From assembly GCF_016757215.1 (NCBI RefSeq), contig NZ_JAESIY010000003.1:1-64000 (forward strand): a stretch of 64,000 bases of DNA. Reading direction: 5' to 3'. The notes beneath the pieces were generated by a model that was given only the letters and a program-made list of their open reading frames with translations, was not told the origin of the DNA and ran no database searches. The stretch is from Fulvivirga sediminis. GTDB taxonomy: Bacteria; Bacteroidota; Bacteroidia; Cytophagales; Cyclobacteriaceae. This document shows, in pieces, positions 47,069-56,221 of this stretch. Numbering within the stretch: position 1 is the first letter of the stretch; each line of letters begins with the position of its first letter. Made by a program: the position numbers and the translations under genes.

Positions 47069-48261
47069 AGGAGAAACTGATTGTTATCGGCCTATTTTTT
47101 ATCCTCTGTACAGCTTGTGACACAGAGAACAATATTGAAACGTATTATTCCGATTATTTTATAAAATACTATGGTGTTGATGGTGATCAGGAAGGGGTAG
47201 ATTTTGAGGTTTTACCTGATGGTTATTTAGTATTAGGTAAAAATGTATATACCAATACTGTTTTTTTAGTACGAACGGATTTTTCTGGTAATGAGCTATG
47301 GAGTAAACAGTTTGGAGAAGGGGCCGATGAGGTCGTGGATATGGTGGTGAACCCAGATGCGGGTTATATGGTGGTAGCTAACACACGGGCAGGAACCCCA
47401 AATAGTAAGGTAATGGTATTCAATGTAGATAATCAGGGTAGTGTGGTTCAATTAGATACTTTTGGCCTTGCTGGGTATGACGTACATGCCTCATCTATTA
47501 CTACCACCAGATCAGGAAGATTTATCATTACAGGGTATACAAATAAGGTGAGTACTACAGGAAATTTGGATGTATCCGATCTTTTTTCGTTTGAAATAGA
47601 TGAGAATATGACCGCACAGAGCCTATGGCGCAGCACCTATGGGTGGGATGGAGAAGATTTAGGGATCAAGATTTTAGAAAGGGATAATGGTTATGTCTTT
47701 TTTGGGACTACTGATCATAAAACTTCTAATAATATTCCTCGGGATAGAACCAACATGTTTTTATTTCCTATTAACAGTATAGGAGATCAGACATCTACCT
47801 TCCCTTTGCAGCTATACGGAACCAATGCGGCGGAAGTAGCCGCTGATATTGTAGGGTTAAGGGATGGAGGATACGCTATGGTTGGAGCTAGTATAAATGG
47901 AGCTAGGAGAACACCTTTCATGGTGAGAGTTACAAGTAATGGCACTACTATTTTTCAAAATCAGTTTACCGATATAGGTAGTATGGAATTGAAGTCAGTT
48001 GTTCAGTCAGCAGATGGAAACTTTTTAGTGCTCGGAGTCCTTTATGAAGATAATGGGAGCAACATCACTATATTGAAAATTGCTGCTGATGGAAGGCTTC
48101 TATGGTATAGGCTTTTTGGAGGTGAGGATTCTAATTTGCCTGGTAGAATTAAAGAATTAGAAGATGGGTCCATTTTATTTGTTTCTACCATTGAGTTAGA
48201 GAATCAAACAAAAATGGCCTTGATTAAAGTTACTCCAGCGGGTGAGTTAACCCATCAATGA
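47065..48261 (+). CDS. Hypothetical propeller-like lipoprotein
   Basis: 398 residues. A lipoprotein signal ends at FILCTAC (Cys18). The mature protein consists of repeated ~45-residue units with D-G-GY-x-x-x-G and E-x-x-W motifs (FEVLPDGYLVLGK, MVVNPDAGYMVVANT, ILERDNGYVFFGTT, LRDGGYAMVGAS, QSADGNFLVLGV, LEDGSILFVST). These indicate a six- or seven-bladed beta-propeller of the kind seen in many Bacteroidota lipoproteins. Function is unknown. The 4-bp overlap with the barrel gene suggests that the two products act together at the outer membrane. Confidence 0.82.
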   Translation: MKEKLIVIGLFFILCTACDTENNIETYYSDYFIKYYGVDGDQEGVDFEVLPDGYLVLGKNVYTNTVFLVRTDFSGNELWSKQFGEGADEVVDMVVNPDAGYMVVANTRAGTPNSKVMVFNVDNQGSVVQLDTFGLAGYDVHASSITTTRSGRFIITGYTNKVSTTGNLDVSDLFSFEIDENMTAQSLWRSTYGWDGEDLGIKILERDNGYVFFGTTDHKTSNNIPRDRTNMFLFPINSIGDQTSTFPLQLYGTNAAEVAADIVGLRDGGYAMVGASINGARRTPFMVRVTSNGTTIFQNQFTDIGSMELKSVVQSADGNFLVLGVLYEDNGSNITILKIAADGRLLWYRLFGGEDSNLPGRIKELEDGSILFVSTIELENQTKMALIKVTPAGELTHQ

Positions 48262-48327
48262 TGAATTCAGGTTACTTTAAGTCTTTAAACCTGATTTAAA
48301 GATACAATATACTGTGCTTAATTTTAA

Positions 48328-51300
48328 ATGCACTATATGCCAATGGATCAAAAACAATATAATGTCAATAGTAGGTTTTATCCGTTGAAAATGAACCTGT
48401 TAAAGCAGTGTCTTGGCGGAGCCTTTCTGGTCTTTTTATTGTTATTTGAAACTTTCAACGGATATGCTCAGTGCGGGTTTTCCGGTTTAGGCAACTCTTA
48501 TTGTGAGTCAGACCCCCCTGCGAATTTAGAAGCGCATACTACGGGAGGAGTCTTTTCGGGGCCAGGAGTTACAGGTTCACAGTTTTCACCTGCCACTGCA
48601 GGATCAGGAATACATCAAATCAATTATAAAAATACATATATTTATAGTGTAAGCGGTATTGGAGCTTTTAGTTTTGATAATAGTACTACAGGCTGGACTA
48701 CAGTGACATCTTCTGGTGGTGATTTGCAGAACACAGATGATCAATTATCTGACGCCATTAACATTGGATTCCCATTTGAGTTTTTTGGTAATACTTATAC
48801 TCAGCTTTATGCTTCATCTAACGGTAATGTTGCTTTTACTCCTTATATGGAAAATACGTATGTTGACGCATTTATACCTTCCACGTCTTTACCTAATAAC
48901 ATGATAGCCCTAATACGGGCAGATTTAAATCCGGGAAGTTCGGCAACTTCTCAAATTAAATATAAAGTAGTAGGTACTTCTCCTAATCGTACATTTATTT
49001 TAAGTTATAAAGATGTTCCTGAATTTGGAAACCCAGGATACGTAAGTATGCAGCTGAAACTTTTAGAAGGCAGTAATAATATTGAAATACATACGGCTGT
49101 TAATACCTTATCCATAGCCAGTCTACAGGGAATAGAAGATAGTAATGGACAAATAGGATATGTTACCTTGGGGAGAAATAATCAACACTGGACGGCATTT
49201 AATGATTATATAGCTTACAAGCCTTGTGTCTCCACTAAAATGGTAGAAGTATATCAGGAGCCTGTTTCTGAAGGAGGTTTAGGAGGAAGTGTATGTGGTA
49301 TTGGTTCCTTAAATACTTATGAGTTATCAGCTGTGGCTAGTGTAGGTGTAGGCACCTGGACACAAATTAATGGGCCAGGAAGCAGTGTGTTTAGTGATGT
49401 TAACTCAGCTACCAGCACTGTTTATGCGGATACCTACGGTAGTTATATTTATCGCTGGACAGAGAAAAATGGCGACTGTGAAGATTCTGATGAAGTGGTT
49501 GTCACTTATGATCGACCAACAGCTGCAGATGCTGGAGCTACTAATCTGCAAGAATGTGATTTGACCGTCGCTTTATCAGCAATTCAAAGTGTAAGTGGAA
49601 GTTATGCTAGTTGGAGTGTGACCAGTGGCGATCCTTCAAAAATAACTTTCAGCAATAGTAATATTTTTAACCCAACTGTAACGTCTTCTGCTTATGGTAC
49701 TTATACATTTCAGCTTACTGAGAGCTTTGGAGAAGCATGTAGCAGTACTGATGAGGTAACAGTAAATTTCACAGAGAAACCAAATTCAGAGGCAGGATTA
49801 GGAGGCAGCGTTTGTGGTATAGGCTCATCTAACACCTATAGTTTAAATGCTCTTACCAGTGTAGGAATGGGTACTTGGACACAGATCAGCGGTCCTGTTA
49901 ATAGTGTGTTCAGCGATGTTAACTCACCAACCAGCACCGTTTATGCGTACACCTATGGTAGTTATGTCTATCGCTGGACAGAGCAAAATGGTGGCTGTGA
50001 GGATTATGATGAAGTTGTGGTTGTATATGACCGGCCAACAACTGCAGATGCCGGAGCCACAACTATAGAAGAATGTGACTTGACCACATCTTTACCAGGA
50101 ATACAAAGTGTACGAGGTAGCAACGCGAGCTGGTCTGTAACAGGTGGTGATCCTTCAAAAATAACTTTCAGCAATAGTAATATTTTTAATCCATCTGTAA
50201 CATCATCGGCCTATGGTACATATACATTTCAACTTACTGAAATTTCTGGAGCCTGTAGTAGCACAGACGAGGTTACAGTTTCTTTCATAGAACAACCAAC
50301 TGCAGATGCCGGAATAACAGGTAGTATATGCGGGGTAGGTCCATCAAGTACTTATGGTTTATCTGCTGTGGCCAGTGTGGGCAGCGGCTCATGGGCACAA
50401 ATCAGCGGTCCTGGTAATAGCGTATTTAGTGATATTAACTTAGCCACTAGTACAGTTTATGCCGATACCTATGGTGCTTATGTCTATCGCTGGACGGAAC
50501 GTAATGGCTTCTGCGAAGATTATGATGAGGTGACAGTTTATTTCAATCAAAGTCCTGAAATTATATCTGTTGATGATGATGGAGCGGCATATTGTGAGCC
50601 TGCTTCGTTACAATTAAGAGGAGAAATAGGAGGGGGAGCAAATAGAGGCAACTGGAGTTTGATATCTGGAGGTACTGGTATTCTAAGTGCTAGTAGTATT
50701 ACCGGATCTATTATTAAAGCTACTTATGCCCCTACAGAAGGTGAATATGGAGAGTTGATATTTAGGCTTACTACTGATGATCCTGATGGAGCAGGTCCGT
50801 GTATGCAAGATTATGCAGAAGTCTCTATTGATATTAATCAGGAAGCACAAGTAAGTGCGGGGGCTGACTTCCAAATCTGTGAAGATGAACCAGCAGTGTT
50901 GGACGGCTCCTTTGCTGGGTCCGCTAGTTCAGTGGCTTGGAGTGGTGGAACTGGTGTTTTTTCCGATGTTAATAATCCTTTAACAACCTATTTTCCTTCA
51001 GATTCAGAAATTGATGCAGGTGCAGTAACACTTACTTTACAAACCGATGATCCTGATGCTACTGGGCCATGTGAGGCTATGTCTGATCAAGTGACTATAA
51101 CTATTCATCGGCTTCCAGAGGTTGCTCTTACCGGGTTAGATAATATTTATGCAGAGAATGATCCCGTAGTATACATGGAGGGCTTTCCTTCCGGAGGCTA
51201 CTATACCGGCGGAGGAGTGAATGCAGGTACCAATGAGTTTCATCCTGAAAATGCAACAGTAGGAGCCGCAGACCCTAACACAGTGGTATATTCTTATACG

Positions 51301-53808
51301 GATAGGTTCGGGTGCTTAAACAGAGATACAGTGGAAGTAATCGTTAATCCTGCTACTTATATTAATTTTAATGTTTCGGGCGCACCTCAAGATGCTAATG
51401 GAAACTACGAATTGTGCGCTAACATTGGAAATGTAAGATTAACTGGGGTGCCGTCTGTTTCTTCAGGGTTATCTCCTACTCAATTCTCTAGTGATAACAG
51501 TGATCTTATAACCCAAGTGGCTGGAAATTATTACATTGTAACCGATGGGGTGCCATCAGATATCTATACGATTACCTACACTTATACAAACTCTGATAAT
51601 GTTACTTCTGTTATTCAAAGGGGTTTGAAGATATTGCCGTCTCAGGAGGTCAATTTTACGGTAAATAGTTCGTGTGTAGAAGATTCCATTCAGTTTAATG
51701 ATAATTCCAGCATTGCAAGTACTCCATTTGCTACTTCTATTTCTAGCTGGTCTTGGAATTTTGGAGATGGAAGTGCCAATGTTTTCGAGCAACATCCTAA
51801 GCATAAATTTCCTTTTCCTGGTGTTTATAATGTTACACTTACTACTTATAATGATCGTGGTTGCTCCGCATCAATCTCCAAGGAAGTAAGGGTAGGAGAG
51901 AAGCCTGATGCTTCTTTTATCTGGTCTTCTATCTGTAGTAATGATGCTACTGAGTTTACTGATCTTTCTGGGAGTCTTAGTGTGAGCTCTTATGCTAATT
52001 ATGCATGGGATTTTTCTGATGGAAATACTCTTTCTGGGGCTCCTTCAGATAATGTTCCGGCAGGTGCAAATGGAGGCAAAAGTTTTGGTACTTACAAAAA
52101 CCCATCTCACCAGTTTGAAGAGACGGGCACCTATGATGTTAAGCTCACAGTAACAACTAATGATGGCTGTGTGGATGAGCTGGTACAAAGAGTATCTATA
52201 TTGCCATTTAGTACCGTAACCCCAGATGCAGAGAATGCTTATTTTGAGAATTTTGAATTGGGCAAGGGGGGCTGGGTACCAAGTGCTAATCAGGTAACGG
52301 AGAGTGATACTTCATGGGTTTGGGGAGAGGCTAATGGTGAGGTGATTAATACCCCAGGTAATAACGTGTGGTGGACAGGCAACAATGGGGGCTCTTATTA
52401 TAATGATGAAGATTCATATATCAATGGTCCATGCTTTGATCTTTCACAGATAGATCGCCCCATGATTTCATTAGATATATGGTATGATTTGCAGGATGGT
52501 TTTGATGGCATAGTATTACAATACAGTACTGATCAAGGAACTACATGGAGTAATGTAGGTGATATTAATAAAGGTATCAATTGGTATAACCAACAAGGAA
52601 TTATCAGTAGGCCAGGAGATTCTCAAGACAGAAATAACCTAAGTGACTTTAACGAAGGAGATAAAGGCTGGACTGGAAACTCTGATGGCTGGATTACAGC
52701 GCGCTTTGCTTTAGATGAAATTCCTGTTAGCGAAAGAAATTTAGTAAGATTTAGAATAGCTTTTGCCAGTGATGCTAATAATCCGCTGGAGTCTAACTTA
52801 AACGGTTTTGCTTTTGATAATATTTATGTAGGTAATAAATCCAAACAAGTACTAATAGAGCACTTTGTAGATACTGAAATAGCCATTAGTAATGAGGCCA
52901 TAGATTATTTTCAAAGGCTGGCAGAGCAAGAAATTAGTGAAAGCGGTAAGCTGGATTTCATTATGCTTGAATACCATATAGCTGATTCTGGTGAAGACCC
53001 TCTTAATGATGATAATCAGGGTGATCCTAGTGCCAGGTCCATTTACTATGGTATTTCACAGGCTCCAAAAGCGGTGCTCGATGGTAATGAATTTATAGGT
53101 AATCCGTTTGAAATAAATCAAACCGCTATTGAAAGGAGGTCATTAATGCAGCCTGTTTTTGATATTGAGATTACCTCCCTCGAGAGCGAACCTACCTCAA
53201 TGGAGGCAGTGGTAAAATTGACTGCTCTTAGGGCAATATCAGAGGACGTAATTGTACACTTGGCTGTGGTAGAGAACGATATTGTTGTAAATGGCAAAAC
53301 TTATGGTAGCGTGCTGAAAAAATTGGTGTTTGGAGGTGAGGGGAATACTCTCAGGATAGATTGGGTAAACGGTACGTCGCAAGAATTACAGTCTAAATGG
53401 GAGGTCAATACTACTTTATATGATAATGAGAAGCTTTATTATGTAGCTTTTGTACAGGACAGAGCTACGCAGGAGGTCTATGGTGCCGTACGGGTAAAGG
53501 CTCCCGCTAAACAGCAGGCAGATATAACATCTATTGAAGAGCCACAAGCTTTCTCGGCCTCGGAGTTTAATATTTATCCTAATCCGGCTACAGAGCGGTT
53601 ATATTTTGATCTTCCTAATATGACCACAGGTATGGTATGGGAAATTGTAGATCAGCGAGGTGTACAGATGGATATGGGAGATTTTGATCAGCAGACTAAC
53701 CATGAAGTGGACATATCAAAATTGGCGAACGGTATTTATTATGTGGTAATATCTTCTCAGAATAAACCACTCATTTACAAGAAAATCGCAATAATGAGTA
53801 AAAAATAG
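48328..53808 (+). CDS. Giant T9SS type A repeat protein with PKD and thioredoxin-like segments
   Basis: 1826 residues from the ATG at 48328. The signal peptide lies at ~22-48, so the ATG at 48391 is a credible alternative start. About 2.5 tandem ~172-residue repeats begin at residues ~314, 487 and 659 (each with VCGIG, GTWTQI, VYADTYGSY, RWTE, EVVVTYD). Further Ig/PKD-like units follow, including SWSWNFGDGS and YAWDFSDGN (~1110-1280), a jelly-roll/MAM-like segment (~1310-1510) and an Omp28/thioredoxin-like segment (~1510-1680). A type A sorting domain (FNIYPNPATERLYF to the end) directs export through T9SS. Likely a surface adhesin or matrix protein. Last gene of the nSTAND1 operon, 66 bp after the lipoprotein. 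Confidence 0.88.
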   Translation: MHYMPMDQKQYNVNSRFYPLKMNLLKQCLGGAFLVFLLLFETFNGYAQCGFSGLGNSYCESDPPANLEAHTTGGVFSGPGVTGSQFSPATAGSGIHQINYKNTYIYSVSGIGAFSFDNSTTGWTTVTSSGGDLQNTDDQLSDAINIGFPFEFFGNTYTQLYASSNGNVAFTPYMENTYVDAFIPSTSLPNNMIALIRADLNPGSSATSQIKYKVVGTSPNRTFILSYKDVPEFGNPGYVSMQLKLLEGSNNIEIHTAVNTLSIASLQGIEDSNGQIGYVTLGRNNQHWTAFNDYIAYKPCVSTKMVEVYQEPVSEGGLGGSVCGIGSLNTYELSAVASVGVGTWTQINGPGSSVFSDVNSATSTVYADTYGSYIYRWTEKNGDCEDSDEVVVTYDRPTAADAGATNLQECDLTVALSAIQSVSGSYASWSVTSGDPSKITFSNSNIFNPTVTSSAYGTYTFQLTESFGEACSSTDEVTVNFTEKPNSEAGLGGSVCGIGSSNTYSLNALTSVGMGTWTQISGPVNSVFSDVNSPTSTVYAYTYGSYVYRWTEQNGGCEDYDEVVVVYDRPTTADAGATTIEECDLTTSLPGIQSVRGSNASWSVTGGDPSKITFSNSNIFNPSVTSSAYGTYTFQLTEISGACSSTDEVTVSFIEQPTADAGITGSICGVGPSSTYGLSAVASVGSGSWAQISGPGNSVFSDINLATSTVYADTYGAYVYRWTERNGFCEDYDEVTVYFNQSPEIISVDDDGAAYCEPASLQLRGEIGGGANRGNWSLISGGTGILSASSITGSIIKATYAPTEGEYGELIFRLTTDDPDGAGPCMQDYAEVSIDINQEAQVSAGADFQICEDEPAVLDGSFAGSASSVAWSGGTGVFSDVNNPLTTYFPSDSEIDAGAVTLTLQTDDPDATGPCEAMSDQVTITIHRLPEVALTGLDNIYAENDPVVYMEGFPSGGYYTGGGVNAGTNEFHPENATVGAADPNTVVYSYTDRFGCLNRDTVEVIVNPATYINFNVSGAPQDANGNYELCANIGNVRLTGVPSVSSGLSPTQFSSDNSDLITQVAGNYYIVTDGVPSDIYTITYTYTNSDNVTSVIQRGLKILPSQEVNFTVNSSCVEDSIQFNDNSSIASTPFATSISSWSWNFGDGSANVFEQHPKHKFPFPGVYNVTLTTYNDRGCSASISKEVRVGEKPDASFIWSSICSNDATEFTDLSGSLSVSSYANYAWDFSDGNTLSGAPSDNVPAGANGGKSFGTYKNPSHQFEETGTYDVKLTVTTNDGCVDELVQRVSILPFSTVTPDAENAYFENFELGKGGWVPSANQVTESDTSWVWGEANGEVINTPGNNVWWTGNNGGSYYNDEDSYINGPCFDLSQIDRPMISLDIWYDLQDGFDGIVLQYSTDQGTTWSNVGDINKGINWYNQQGIISRPGDSQDRNNLSDFNEGDKGWTGNSDGWITARFALDEIPVSERNLVRFRIAFASDANNPLESNLNGFAFDNIYVGNKSKQVLIEHFVDTEIAISNEAIDYFQRLAEQEISESGKLDFIMLEYHIADSGEDPLNDDNQGDPSARSIYYGISQAPKAVLDGNEFIGNPFEINQTAIERRSLMQPVFDIEITSLESEPTSMEAVVKLTALRAISEDVIVHLAVVENDIVVNGKTYGSVLKKLVFGGEGNTLRIDWVNGTSQELQSKWEVNTTLYDNEKLYYVAFVQDRATQEVYGAVRVKAPAKQQADITSIEEPQAFSASEFNIYPNPATERLYFDLPNMTTGMVWEIVDQRGVQMDMGDFDQQTNHEVDISKLANGIYYVVISSQNKPLIYKKIAIMSKK
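49267..50560 (+). repeat. Tandem ~517-bp coding repeats (2.5 copies)
   Basis: Units start at about 49267, 49786 and 50302; the last is a half unit. Units one and two share identical DNA over a stretch of more than 30 bases (from CCTTCAAAAATAACTTTC near 49634 and again near 50152). This points to fairly recent duplication or gene conversion. Confidence 0.8.
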
Positions 53809-53855
53809 AAGAGGCTAAAAGGACATCTATGACAACCTTTTTAAGCCTTGATTAA

Positions 53856-54170
53856 TTATTTTAATAACTTTTTAACAGCCTTAGCTATATCATACATGAT
53901 TAGGTTATTGAAATACGCAGGAGTTAATCTGTTTTTTACAAGATCATTGGAGATGTGTACCGAATTTATACCTTCATAATAAGTAGGAGTATGCCCGTCA
54001 GAATTATGGAGAATGAGGCTAGGCTGTAATTTTTCATAGAGTCTGGTTTCTTCTAAACTGAAGAAATTAAATACCCTGCAATTGGTAACTCTCTCCAACG
54101 TGAGGCTAAAAAGGTTTCTGTCATAGCTTTGGGAGTCTATCAAAAATATCACGTTATTATTCCTTTTCAT
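53856..54170 (-). CDS. Degenerate response-regulator receiver-like protein
   Basis: 104 residues from the ATG at 54170. That start is chosen because a strong Shine-Dalgarno sequence, AAAGGAG, lies nine bases before it; an upstream in-frame ATG at 54188 has none. The sequence NNVIFLIDSQSYDRNLFSLTL then KLQPSLILHNSDG resembles the receiver fold's beta1-alpha1 and beta3. The phosphorylatable Asp position reads His/Asn, and the acidic pair after beta1 is reduced to one Asp. It is probably a non-phosphorylated pseudo-receiver. Its neighbours on the same strand are a hybrid kinase and a sigma54 response regulator. Confidence 0.65.
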   Translation of the reverse strand: MKRNNNVIFLIDSQSYDRNLFSLTLERVTNCRVFNFFSLEETRLYEKLQPSLILHNSDGHTPTYYEGINSVHISNDLVKNRLTPAYFNNLIMYDIAKAVKKLLK

Positions 54171-54252
54171 AAGTTTTCTCCTTTGCATTATCTTTTTCCA
54201 ATTTTATGCCACTGGAGATTTTTACTTATAAATTCAATAAAGCTGTATTTGG

Positions 54253-54295
54253 AACATTTCTTAATCCCAAAATGGGATTAAGAAATGTTTTTTTG
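54253..54295 (+). terminator. Hairpin with perfect 17-bp stem; T run on the plus strand
   Basis: AACATTTCTTAATCCCA (54253-54269) pairs perfectly with TGGGATTAAGAAATGTT (54273-54289) across a 3-base loop, followed by a T run. As an intrinsic terminator it works only for plus-strand transcripts, although both flanking genes are on the minus strand. It may stop read-through from the nSTAND1 operon before it enters the kinase gene antisense. Confidence 0.7.
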
Positions 54296-54298
54296 GGA

Positions 54299-56218
54299 TT
54301 AGCTCAGCGTAGTTTCAAGCTCTTTTCTTAGTTCTTTATAAGCCGTTTGGCATTTTTCAGATAGCTCATCGACCAGAGTAGGAATAAGGTCCGTTTTATA
54401 ATTATCCTTACCGTATACTTCAATATTTTTAATAAGAGGCTTCAGGCTGTCGATGCCCATAAAAGTGATAGAAGGCTTTATTTTATGAGCCAGATGCCCC
54501 ACCTTAAGCCATTCTGCTTTGTTTATCCACTTTTGCATCTCATTAATAGTTGGAGGAGTGTTCAATAGGAAGGTTTCAATCATGTCACGCATGAATGTTT
54601 TATCCCCATCACATATGCTCTTTAGGTAGGTTAGGTCTGTTATGCGTGCCGGTATTGGCAGCTTATGAGAGTCAGAACTTTTCTTGCTAATAAATTTGCT
54701 GATGGATTTATATAGATCCTGAGGCTGGAAAGGTTTGGGTAAATAGTCATTCATTCCTACTTCCAGGCATCTTTCACTATCGCCTTTTATGGCATTAGCG
54801 GTTAAAGCAATGATCGGAATTTCTTTTTTGCTGTCAGGCATAGATTGCCTGATGTTTTTAGTAGCTTCATAGCCATCCATGATTGGCATTTGAATGTCCA
54901 TTAAGATTAGGTCATAATCATTGCTTCTAAGCTTTTCTAAGGCGATATAACCGTTTTCTGCACCATCTACTTCACACTCCCATTTTTTAAGGATATTAAG
55001 CGCATATAATCTATTGATATCGTTATCTTCTACCAAAAGTACTTTTACTCCCTTAAATGAATACTTAGGGGTTTCTTTTACTTTAGATGATGGCTGTACT
55101 AAATCCTGAATTTTACCAGATTCATAAGGGATTACAAAAGTAAAGGTGGTACCCTTGTTTTCTTCACTGGTAACATCAATGGTCCCGTTCTGTAGTTCGA
55201 TAAGTTGTTTTACAATGGAAAGGCCAAGGCCTGTGCCTCCATATCTTCTGGTAACGCTTTCGTCTGCCTGAGTAAAACTTTCGAAGATATTCTGCACTTT
55301 TTCTTCAGAAATGCCCACGCCAGTATCAGATATGGAGAAACTGATGTAATGAATTTTTTCTTCCTTTCTTTCTAAAGAAACTGCAATAGTAATTTCACCT
55401 ATATGCGTGAATTTAATAGCATTGCTGATCAGGTTAATGAGTATTTGATTGAGCCTTACAGGGTCTCCCAGTAATACGGTGTCAGCTTCTGGTTGAATAT
55501 CATATTTCAGATCAATACCTTTTTCTTTCGATTGGAAAAGAAAGGTATCTACTACCGCACTCAGTTGATATTTTATATTAAAGCCTATTTTCTCAAACCT
55601 CAGTTTTCCTGATTCTATTACAGAAAGATCCAGTATGTCATTGATGATTACCTTAAGACTTTCAGTTGAGTTTTTTATAGCACTGAGGTACTTCATCCTG
55701 TCGTCTTCCTCTGTGGCTTCAAAAAGTAGGTTAACCATGCCAGCTATGCCGTTTATAGGCGTACGAATCTCATGACTCATATTAGCCAGAAACTGCTCTT
55801 TGGCTTTTTGCGCCCTGAGTAGCTCTTCTGCATCTTTTTTTCTTTGCGAAATATCCCTGCAGTCTAATATCAGGCCTTCTATACCTTCTTTGTGATGTAG
55901 GTTAATGGAGTTAAACTCTAAATATTTATACGTAGCATCTTTGCATAAAAACCTAAATTCAATATTAGAATCGTATGGCTTTTTAATGCTCTTTTCGAAC
56001 TCTGCACGTACTTTCTTTGCGCTATTGGGCTCCAGATAATCAAAGAACATTTCACCAATAAGGCTGTCAGGAGCATGGCCCAGTGTTTCTTCTACTGAAG
56101 GGTTGTGATATAGGATGAGACCGTCATAGTCTACTATGAAAATTATATCTGATCCATCTTCTACCACTGCTTTATAAAAGGCACCGCTTTCTATATATTT
56201 TTCCAGTAATTTATCCAT
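54299..56218 (-). CDS. Hybrid sensor histidine kinase (PAS-HisKA-HATPase-REC-Hpt)
   Basis: 639 residues with no membrane helices, so a cytoplasmic sensor. It has a PAS domain (~12-128), HisKA with His149 in ANMSHEIRTPINGI, and HATPase with N-box LINLISNAIKF, G1 ISDTGVGIS and G2 GGTGLGLSIVKQL. A receiver with Asp441 in LILMDIQMPIMDG and a C-terminal Hpt domain with His578 (GHLAHKIKP) complete a His-Asp-His relay in one chain. The final phosphoacceptor is likely the receiver of the sigma54 regulator encoded 3 bp upstream. The PAS ligand is unknown. Confidence 0.94.
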   Translation of the reverse strand: MDKLLEKYIESGAFYKAVVEDGSDIIFIVDYDGLILYHNPSVEETLGHAPDSLIGEMFFDYLEPNSAKKVRAEFEKSIKKPYDSNIEFRFLCKDATYKYLEFNSINLHHKEGIEGLILDCRDISQRKKDAEELLRAQKAKEQFLANMSHEIRTPINGIAGMVNLLFEATEEDDRMKYLSAIKNSTESLKVIINDILDLSVIESGKLRFEKIGFNIKYQLSAVVDTFLFQSKEKGIDLKYDIQPEADTVLLGDPVRLNQILINLISNAIKFTHIGEITIAVSLERKEEKIHYISFSISDTGVGISEEKVQNIFESFTQADESVTRRYGGTGLGLSIVKQLIELQNGTIDVTSEENKGTTFTFVIPYESGKIQDLVQPSSKVKETPKYSFKGVKVLLVEDNDINRLYALNILKKWECEVDGAENGYIALEKLRSNDYDLILMDIQMPIMDGYEATKNIRQSMPDSKKEIPIIALTANAIKGDSERCLEVGMNDYLPKPFQPQDLYKSISKFISKKSSDSHKLPIPARITDLTYLKSICDGDKTFMRDMIETFLLNTPPTINEMQKWINKAEWLKVGHLAHKIKPSITFMGIDSLKPLIKNIEVYGKDNYKTDLIPTLVDELSEKCQTAYKELRKELETTLS

Positions 56219-56221
56219 GGG

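Noticed and set aside
48267-48294. Hairpin TCAGGTT / AACCTGA between the lipoprotein and giant T9SS genes as an operon terminator
   Set aside because: Short stem with a 14-base loop and no T run, so the operon is more likely continuous, perhaps with attenuation.
54196-54215. TGGCATAAAATTGG (minus strand) upstream of the pseudo-receiver gene as a sigma54 promoter
   Set aside because: The -24 half is good but the -12 GC is missing at the required spacing.
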